Origin: Pisolithus tinctorius
Lineage: Eukaryota > Basidiomycota > Agaricomycetes > Boletales > Pisolithaceae
NCBI GenBank assembly: GCA_024663395.1
Contig: JANFAH010000086.1
Span: 62,001-126,000, forward strand
Reading direction: 5' to 3'
Length of the DNA: 64,000 bases
Made by a program: the position numbers and the translations under genes
The notes under the pieces: generated by a model
Seen by the model: only the letters and a program-made list of their open reading frames with translations
What the model was told of the DNA's origin: nothing
Database searches by the model: none
Part shown: piece after piece, positions 57,351 to 64,000 of the stretch
Numbering within the stretch: position 1 is the first letter of the stretch
Layout of the letters: each line of letters begins with the position of its first letter

Positions 57351-57942
57351 ATGGACGCACGCTCCCGTCGAGCTACCAAGGAAATAAGGGGTATGGAGAG
57401 ATATGAATCACTGCCGCTGGGCGTCTGAGTGAACTGATGGTCCTCTCTTAGTCTGCAACGAGGATGTACACTCCGGTATCAAAGTCGAGCAGTTTGATTC
57501 ATCTCCCTTCCATCTAAAAGGATCATTCCCTGGTCCTAGGGGCACGCCGTACGAGGGTGGCATTTTCGAAGTTGTACGCGGGCGAGAGTCACCCGTGAGC
57601 TAGTTTAGCATTTTTGCTAATGAACGCTGTCCACAGGATATAGTCTTCCCGGAATTGTACCCCTTCCAGCCCCTGCAAATAAAGTTCATCACCAAGGTGT
57701 ACCATCCGAACATATCACCCGAGTCTGGTGCTATCTGCCTTGACATTCTACAAGATCATTGGTCTCCTGCCCTAACCATCAGGACTGCCTTGATATCAGT
57801 GCAGTCACTTCTATCTTCTCCAGAGTCAAGTGACTCCCTAGACACCGCAGCTTCGCAGCACTTTGTGAGAAACAAGGACAGCTTTGACAAGACGGCGCGG
57901 GATTGGACACTAACTTATGCAACTGGTCAGCAGACCTCGTAA
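57351..57942 (+). CDS. Ubiquitin-conjugating enzyme E2 (paralogue, UBA part lost)
   Basis: Exons 57351-57390, 57452-57573 and 57637-57942 give 155 aa, essentially the UBC fold alone. M-D-A-R-S-R-R-A-T-K-E-I-R is followed by L-K-G-S-F-P-G-P-R-G-T-P-Y-E-G-G, Y-H-P-N-I-S and the catalytic Cys in G-A-I-C-L-D-I-L, with W-S-P-A-L-T. Exon lengths of 40 and 122 nt equal those of the copy at 48562, so they are duplicates. The stop at 57940-57942 falls after T-Y-A-T-G-Q-Q. About 90 bp later a frame reads N-K-A-V-I-D-E-P-L-K, reminiscent of the paralogue end I-P-D-E-V-V-I-E-G-L-L-E, so the UBA-like tail seems to have been lost by an early stop. Confidence 0.85.
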
Positions 57943-58922
57943 GCAGATTGTTACGTAGGTTGGCACCCCTGTTCACCTGTGCAACTGACACAGCTGAGCG
58001 TTCACGAACATATCGAACAAGGCAGTCATCGACGAACCGTTGAAGTGAAAGGTGCACCAGCATGTCCCCGCGTTTATGGAATTACCCATCTCCCTCTCTT
58101 CTTACCACATCTGCCCTTGTATGTTCTCACTATCTCATTCCTGTATGATATCTTCTACGGTCCCCGGTGCTGTACCAATGCTTTACTATATCTACCTTCG
58201 CGTCCTTTGACCATATCTCCCCACTCATCGGCGCAGTTACACATTAGTTGGAATACGATGGCATGCTCTATGTTTCTGTGGCAGCTAGTTCGAACACCGA
58301 CTCGTCACTCGACGCACCGACGGGACTCACCATGGTTGTACCCAGTCTACGGTAAGACTCCAACTACCAATTACTTACATATTAAGTCTATTCGCGCATG
58401 TGCACAAGCAACGGAAACGGAAACGGCAAATCTACCAACGTTGCTGTTCCGGTACCTCCTGCGAATTGGCGTTCCCAGGTGGAAGCACGGTGACCATTCT
58501 CCCTTGGATTCTCGAATCTCTGGTCTCAGGAACGTGTGGAGACATTTGATACAGCAACCCAGGGGCCAAGATCCGTCGAGTTGACCTTTCTCCTATGTAA
58601 TTGAGGCATGTTTTTCCCGTCAAGTTGTTGAGTCGGCAAGGCCTCTGTCGTCCCACTCCAAATGGACCACCACGGTTTGACAGAAGACTTCTCACGAGCT
58701 CATCTTTACCGCTAAGTGACGAGTCTCCACTCAGTATCTTTTACGCTCGGAAGATAAGAATATCATATGGCAACCTCTCTAGGACTCAGGGATAGGCAAC
58801 TCGACCAGTTGCCATTCGGGAAGCCATGCAAAATGAGTGCCGCTGAATTTACCGCAAAGGAGTATACGCATATGCGTGTCAGTTTGACGTTGCAGAGGCC
58901 TTGTACTTGACATGGCTTCAGA
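57943..58922. other. Intergenic, mostly unassigned
   Basis: Contains the decayed E2 tail (about 57990-58045). Near 58336-58360 a 20-bp stretch resembles the exon end and splice donor of the GT90 gene at 62913, perhaps a small fragment or chance. No gene is supported. Confidence 0.4.
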
Positions 58923-59216
58923 ATGAGTCTGCCATTTATCCTCCCATCCTTTGTCAACGAGGACGAGCTTCTGGTCATTCTGAATCTCGTGCAGTCGAAC
59001 CCCGCGGAGGAAGGTCAACTTCAGCATTGTACACATGAGAATGGGGCTGTTGTAAGTCATTGAAATCTGGATTGTTGTTCACTGACATGACGCCGTGACG
59101 ACGTAGGAGTTCCGGCGGCGGACATATCAAGACACCTTTACCTCACCTGAAATGAGGCTGCAGAACGCGTGGTTCAACGGTCTCCTTCACTTGCGAGGTT
59201 ATCACCGGACCGCTTG
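58923..59216 (+). CDS. Possible small two-exon gene, 81 aa, unknown
   Basis: ATG 58923 opens a frame that joins by a GT-AG intron (about 59049-59106) to a second exon ending TGA at 59214-59216. The protein begins M-S-L-P-F-I-L-P-S-F-V-N-E-D-E-L and ends N-G-L-L-H-L-R-G-Y-H-R-T-A. No family recognised. The splice fit and a coding-like composition are the only support; it may be the end of a larger or decayed gene. Confidence 0.35.
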
Positions 59217-59633
59217 ATTGGGGTTAGTCTTGTCGTCGACAAGGCACACTTGTTCCGTTCGCTTCTTCCACCACACATACCAATTTATGCAACGCCTGCA
59301 ACGATCCATACTTATAGGGCTTGCAAAAATTTGTTCCTTCGTATGAAACGTCCCAGATATATTGGGGATAACTAGATATCTGATTGAGGGATTGGGAGAG
59401 CCAGCGTATGGAAACGGGGAGTAGGATTTCAATTCATCTCTACTGCACGTGTTCCATCTTCCTACCCAAGTTGGCCCGTTTGCCTTGTGCCCTGTGCCCA
59501 CCTTTTCACTTCGACTACAGTCGTCACCCACTGGACCACATAACCTCAGGACCTAACGATCGATTGACCATTGGTACAGCCATCGGTATCCTTGCAGGTA
59601 CCTCTGTTAATACACCCCATAGGTTGAAGTACC
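59217..59633. other. Presumed H5 promoter
   Basis: No gene seen between the small candidate gene and H5. Confidence 0.4.
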
Positions 59634-61783
59634 ATGCGCCTTATCGATGTGAAAGCCTTCCTCGACTTCGACGCAGGAAAATCGGGGCTAGAAGCTCAGC
59701 TCCTTGTGGAATTCGGTGGCGCCAAACTTGCAGAGATCGCATATGCCATTCTGTCTCACTGTTGGGGGGCTCCGGAGGACGAGGTGCAGTACACAGAGAT
59801 GGTGTCGCTGACGAACATGGATGCTCTCGCCAGAAACAAGATACGACGACGCAGCGGATATCTGAAGATCCGGAAGAGCTGCGAGCTGGCTCTTAAGGAC
59901 CATTTGGATTGGCTTTGGGTTGATACCTGCTGCATCGACAGGCGGGGTAGTGCCGAGCTTTCCGAGGCCATCAACTCCATGTACGTGTGGTATGCGGATT
60001 CGGATCGCTGCTATGCGTTTCTCCATGATACCGAGGCCTCTGCGCTTCCCACCGACCGCGACGACAAGTTTACAGAGTTCAGCGGTTGGCCTAAGTGGTT
60101 CTCTCGCGGGTGGACACTCCAGGAACTCGTCGCACCTGTGAATGTCCACTTCCTTAACCAGAAGTGGGAGTACATTGGCGACAAGCAGGGCTGTACACCT
60201 TCTCTGAGCGTCATCACACGTATTTCAGTTGATGTACTGAAGGAGGGTCTTGGTCGGACCAGCCCCAGTGTGGCGCAGATTATGTCTTGGGCGGCCGACC
60301 GGACGACAGCACGAGAGGAAGACCGGGCGTATTCGATGCTGGGGTTACTTGGTGTGCATATGCCTATTCTATACGGGGAGGGGAAGAATGCGTTCCTCCG
60401 CCTTCAGTTGGAAGTCATACGGACGGCCAACGACCAAAGTATCTTTGCCTGGGGCTCGACGATGAATCATGGCTGGTCCAGCAGCTTCCTGGCGGACGAT
60501 CTAAGCCAATTTCGTGATTGCTCTACCGTTGAAAACACGGACCGCGACAAATTCCATCGTATTCTCGGAAAGAGCCTGTCTAAGAGGGCCTTCCGCAGAG
60601 TCGCATCTGCAGAGGAACGAAATCGGACGTTTGCTGTGACTAATGATGGTATTCACATATGGCTACCTCTCAGACTTCATCAGCGTTCTACAGGCTCAGA
60701 GATCTTCTCGGCGACGCTGTCGTGCTACGATTCCCAGAAAGGATCCGAGGCAATAATCATTTTCATCCAGAAGTACAATTCCAATTATTCTAGGCTGTTT
60801 CGAGCTCCCTTACTGGCTGACGACGAGGGGAAGCAGCCAGTCAAGTTTCAATCAGTCTTACTTCCTTACCGAAAGAGTATCCATCGAAAAGTCAGGGGTC
60901 CTTTATCCCCACAGGCACGTTGCAATTTCTCATAAAGGCCGTGGATGTACTAACGCTATCACAGAGTAGAGCGCAGGCGAAGATCTCCATGACAGAAATT
61001 GAACCCGATGATGTCGTGATCGTGTATGTGTCCTCTACCAGCAAGTCCTCATAATCTTCACATCTACTGTTATTAGTGTTTTGGGTTCACTGGGTTCCGG
61101 AAAGAGCAATGTGGGTTGATGACAAAATGTCGACGTTGGATGGACGCTTACGTGGAGGGATTCAGATCATCAACAAACTCATCGGCATGCCACCGGAACC
61201 GAATGCAGACGCACTCGACGCTTGTACGGAAACAGTCAGCGCCTATACGCGTGTCCACAAAGGAAAACGATTTGTTTTCGTAGACACGCCGGCGTTTGAG
61301 CAGGACAAGTTTCAAAGCATATCGATGTGGTTGGGCTTCATGTCAGCCGGCTTGTCTCATCTAAGTTGAGATAGTAACCCACACTCGAACAGATTCCGGA
61401 GGTCCATCATGCTTACCGGTGTGGTCTATACCCATGATATAACAGTCAAGTGCTCTCGCACTGAAGAACGTAACTGCCGGATCTTGTCTAAGATGTGTGG
61501 AGAGGGAGCGATTGATCGGCTACGCCTGGTGACGACCATGTGGGATGATGCCAGTTTACCGGAAGCCATCGAAGTGGAGAACGTACTGAAGGAAAAACAT
61601 GCCAAATTACTTCTCGATGCAGGGTCTGGCTACGAAAGGTTTGACAATACCCCGGAGTTGGCGTGGAAGATCGTGGAGGGCCTAGGGGATAAGAAGAAAG
61701 CACTCAAACTTCAAGAGGAGATGGTGGATAACATTGTGGACTGGCGGAAGACATCTGCATTTATTGGAATCGTACTCCAATGA
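59634..61783 (+). CDS. H5: HET domain fused to GTPase-like domain
   Basis: Exons 59634-60914, 60965-61023, 61077-61110, 61166-61341 and 61393-61783 join in phase to 646 aa; exons 2-4 (59, 34, 176 nt) have exactly the H4 lengths. HET: Y-A-I-L-S-H-C-W-G, W-V-D-T-C-C-I-D-R-R-G-S-A-E-L, G-W-T-L-Q-E-L-V-A-P. Linker M-T-E-I-E-P-D-D-V-V-I-V, then V-L-G-S-L-G-S-G-K-S-N (intact P-loop), I-I-N-K-L-I-G-M-P-P-E, F-V-F-V-D-T-P-A-F, R-L-V-T-T-M-W-D-D and F-D-N-T-P-E-L-A-W-K-I-V-E. The first intron has a GC donor (CAG|GCACGT). It lies 12 kb from H4, separated by housekeeping genes, with no R1 nearby. Confidence 0.85.
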
Positions 61784-62511
61784 GTCAACATATACAGTTT
61801 TTACGATCACCGAGGCAGTCTTCTTTGGGGCGAGAATACACGCACATTGGAGTAGGGAATATACATAGCAGTCAGGTTGTCGATGTCGTCTTCACCTTTG
61901 CTGTGGTTGATAGGGAAAGAAAATCACGCCAAGCAAGGGTTAATCCAGCCTTCCACTTCGACAACGGGGGGGTTGGGACAGCTGCCAATGGTCGTAGGAT
62001 CGGCTGTGATAGGTCCACGTCCTGCGAGGGGATAGACCATTTTCTCCCGTCCTCAATTGTTAGCCAGTGGCGCAGGATGCGTCTTGAATAGTCTCACTCA
62101 ACTGGTTCGTTATGTACGGTTAATCATTGAAATATCGAACGACAGCCCTAGCATTCAAATTACCGTGCGTACGTCGCCTGGTATGTATCTCGCCACCTTT
62201 TGCAAGTCATGAAGGCGATAATAACATGCAATATATAACTAGTAGCATGCGACAGGATACAATTAGCCTCCCCTTTGGGCAGGTGTGCTCGAGGGGGGGA
62301 GGACACTCACGGAAGTGACTGTCCTACTAGGCCTGCACATCCGAAAGGTAATGACACTGTACATACAGCTTCTGCATTGCTCGCGGATGAACTCGTGTAA
62401 GGTATGACGTGGTATTTCTGTTGGAAAGCAATGCAACAACATCGAACCCAAGCACAAAAAATGACGAAAATCCTACAACTCCAAGACGCCCAAGGATTAA
62501 AGCTAATGATA
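61784..62511. other. Intergenic, 0.73 kb, nothing recognised
   Basis: Convergent 3' flanks of H5 (+) and the GT90 gene (-). Confidence 0.5.
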
Positions 62512-64000
62512 CTAAAGTACAAAGCTCCATGCATCTCGGTCGTCCGCCCAGAGCCTGGCGTACTCTAGGCATAGTCGATATACATACGCTGTGTAGTAGC
62601 ATGCATCAATCTCCTGCTTACCCCAAAACATACGAAAACTAACCTTCCATATCGACAGTGCGTCCAATGGTCTTTTTCCATTGTTTCCCGGCTCGTGCTA
62701 TCTTCTTCAACTGCTGGTCCCCATTTGCGTGTATGTTCTTGACCTCGGGGACGTGTGACATGTTGGCGATTCTCAGGGTTGCGCTCGACGGTCCGGAGAA
62801 GTAAGCGTGGATATTGTATATCTCTGAATAAGATGATGACAAAGGTATGAAGTGCAGCCTGATCGCGGAAGTCACCTCAGCCATGATGTTTCCAAGGGAG
62901 AAAAAGACTCACCATGGTTGTATCCAGTCTGTAAAGTATTCCTTGTACACAGTCGACTTAATGACAGCGCTGTCGGATGCCATGAACGCCATGAATCGGC
63001 CTGAATAAGACATGCCATCCAGATCGATGAGATATTTATACGACCAATGCTCGCCAAGCGGAACAGATTGTGCGAACCGGTGCTCTCGACGTAGGGCTTC
63101 TTCGCCACCCGGATAACTGCCGACCGCAGACACGAAGGCGACATCCATGATTTCGCGGTTGAGCTCCATTGCGGGGACAGTTGTAGATATGTACGTGCCA
63201 GGATTGAGAGGGGATTCGTGAATGATAGTATAGTTTGCCTTGGCGTTTTCATGTGCCATACGAAGGAATCTGGGTGGCAAGATGAGCACGTTGGAGGCGT
63301 GACTCCAAATCACCCTACCTATGCCGCTGGTAGAAAGGAGAAAACCCAGGCGGCGTGCTTCCTCCACCGGTAGTGGCTCCTCGCCAAAAAATAACCTCAA
63401 CCTTATCGTCCCAGGGAACCTCCATATCATCGATTTCCTTGGGATCTTCGTTGGTTGGATCCCAGCCATAGGTATAGCGGGAATTCTGACCATGATAGTA
63501 ATGACTTGGGATCCTGATATCTGCGAAACCTTTGGCTCTTGCAGGCGAAAGGACGGGATATAATTGTGGCACGGTGCGCCAGTCAGAAAAGAAGTGACCT
63601 TGGGTGAAATGAGCCCAGGGGTAATGGCAGTAGTCGAGGTCTACATCGACCGACTCCGCAAAATTAAACACTTCGTCGACAGTGTTCTGGGGACCAAGTA
63701 GACTCCTCGGTTTCTCCGCATTCGGGTTCCGGTAGGAGCTGAATAGCCGACGTGCTTGGGTATCTGGAGCACAGGTACGACGGAATGCATGCCAGACACT
63801 GCCTGTCCCTTTCCAATCGGGGGTAAAGTTTTCCACTGCGAGAATAGTGCAAGAGTTACACCACCCATGTTACGAAGGCCGGAAAAAGATGCGCACCCGA
63901 AAGCTCTTCAATGGTGAGATTAGGATAGGTCTGGTGTTCCCAAGGTACAAGCACTCGACCCTCCGCCTTTGCGTTGATCGGGAAGTCCATATCTGGGAGC
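62512..64000 (-). CDS. GT90 (CAP10-like) glycosyltransferase, 3' part
   Basis: Five exons in the window (64000-63897, 63835-63319, 63269-62913, 62858-62644, 62588-62512), about 423 codons; the 5' end lies beyond the edge. It shows A-K-A-E-G-R-V-L-V-P-W-E-H, C-A-P-D-T-Q-A-R-R-L-F-S-S, V-I-F-W-R-G-A-T-T-G-G, S-Y-K-Y-L-I-D-L-D-G-M-S-Y-S-G-R-F, S-D-S-A-V-I-K-S-T-V-Y-K-E-Y-F and a C-terminal I-A-R-A-G-K-Q-W-K-K-T-I-G. These are marks of the GT90 family, related to cryptococcal CAP10/CAS xylosyltransferases. The enzyme would act in the Golgi on cell-wall or capsule-type glycans; a membrane anchor is expected in the missing N-terminus. No defects are seen. Confidence 0.92.

Noticed and set aside
58336..58360. 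GT90 fragment as a gene piece
   Set aside because: Only about 20 bp match; too short to tell from chance.
1..64000. CRISPR arrays, operons or prokaryotic signals
   Set aside because: The gene structure, introns and families are those of a basidiomycete; no short-spacer arrays are present.

Overview
The window is genomic DNA of a filamentous basidiomycete, most likely an Agaricomycete. Genes are split by many 45-100 nt GT-AG introns. HET-domain and NACHT-WD40 genes are expanded, a GT90 glycosyltransferase and an Isy1 splicing factor are present, and the retroelements are chromodomain Ty3/gypsy types. I cannot name the species from sequence alone.

Left third (1-19,269): one decayed Ty3/gypsy element (E1, + strand, 5' end outside the window) holding a nest of later insertions. 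A second chromovirus (E2, - strand, 7,667-16,351, two 451-bp LTRs, target duplication GTGAG) sits inside a third open frame of E1. Two copies of a 1.8-kb LTR-like element (X) carry their own 4-bp target duplications: XA (GCGA) in the E2 leader, XB (ACGG) in the same E1 frame. E2 has an 11-nt primer-binding site that pairs with its own LTR, the arrangement of self-primed Tf1/sushi elements.

Middle (19,270-47,200): a cluster resembling an NLR-type recognition locus. It has four HET genes (a fifth lies at 59.6 kb), each continuing by clean in-phase splicing into a P-loop GTPase-like domain, plus at least four relics of the same family and a ~0.4-kb intergenic repeat (R1) linked to them. Between them is a tail-to-tail pair of NACHT-WD40 genes (N1 +, N2 -) whose 2-kb 3' halves form a near-identical inverted repeat except for the central WD40 repeats, which differ. 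This 3' half and the spacer (about 28.45-35.0 kb) are almost free of CpG, whereas the NACHT halves are not. N2 carries one in-frame TGA. The conserved gene for Isy1 is set between HET-GTPase genes.

Right third (47,700-64,000): mostly ordinary genes. These are two paralogous ubiquitin-conjugating enzymes, a carnosine N-methyltransferase-like gene, a myo-inositol-type MFS transporter, an isoprenylcysteine carboxyl methyltransferase-like gene, a broken APH-type kinase-like gene, the fifth HET-GTPase gene, and the 3' part of a GT90 glycosyltransferase running off the right edge.

Inference on how it fits together: the HET and NACHT-WD40 genes are candidates for non-self recognition and incompatibility cell death. 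The HET-GTPase members combine an N-terminal effector with a C-terminal nucleotide switch, the logic of NLR receptors. Their variation (degenerate P-loops, an internal duplication, relics) and WD40 repeat exchange suggest birth-and-death and diversifying evolution. The retroelements carry CpG-to-TpG/CpA damage (CGA to TGA stops, catalytic Asp to Asn), consistent with methylation-driven decay of repeats.
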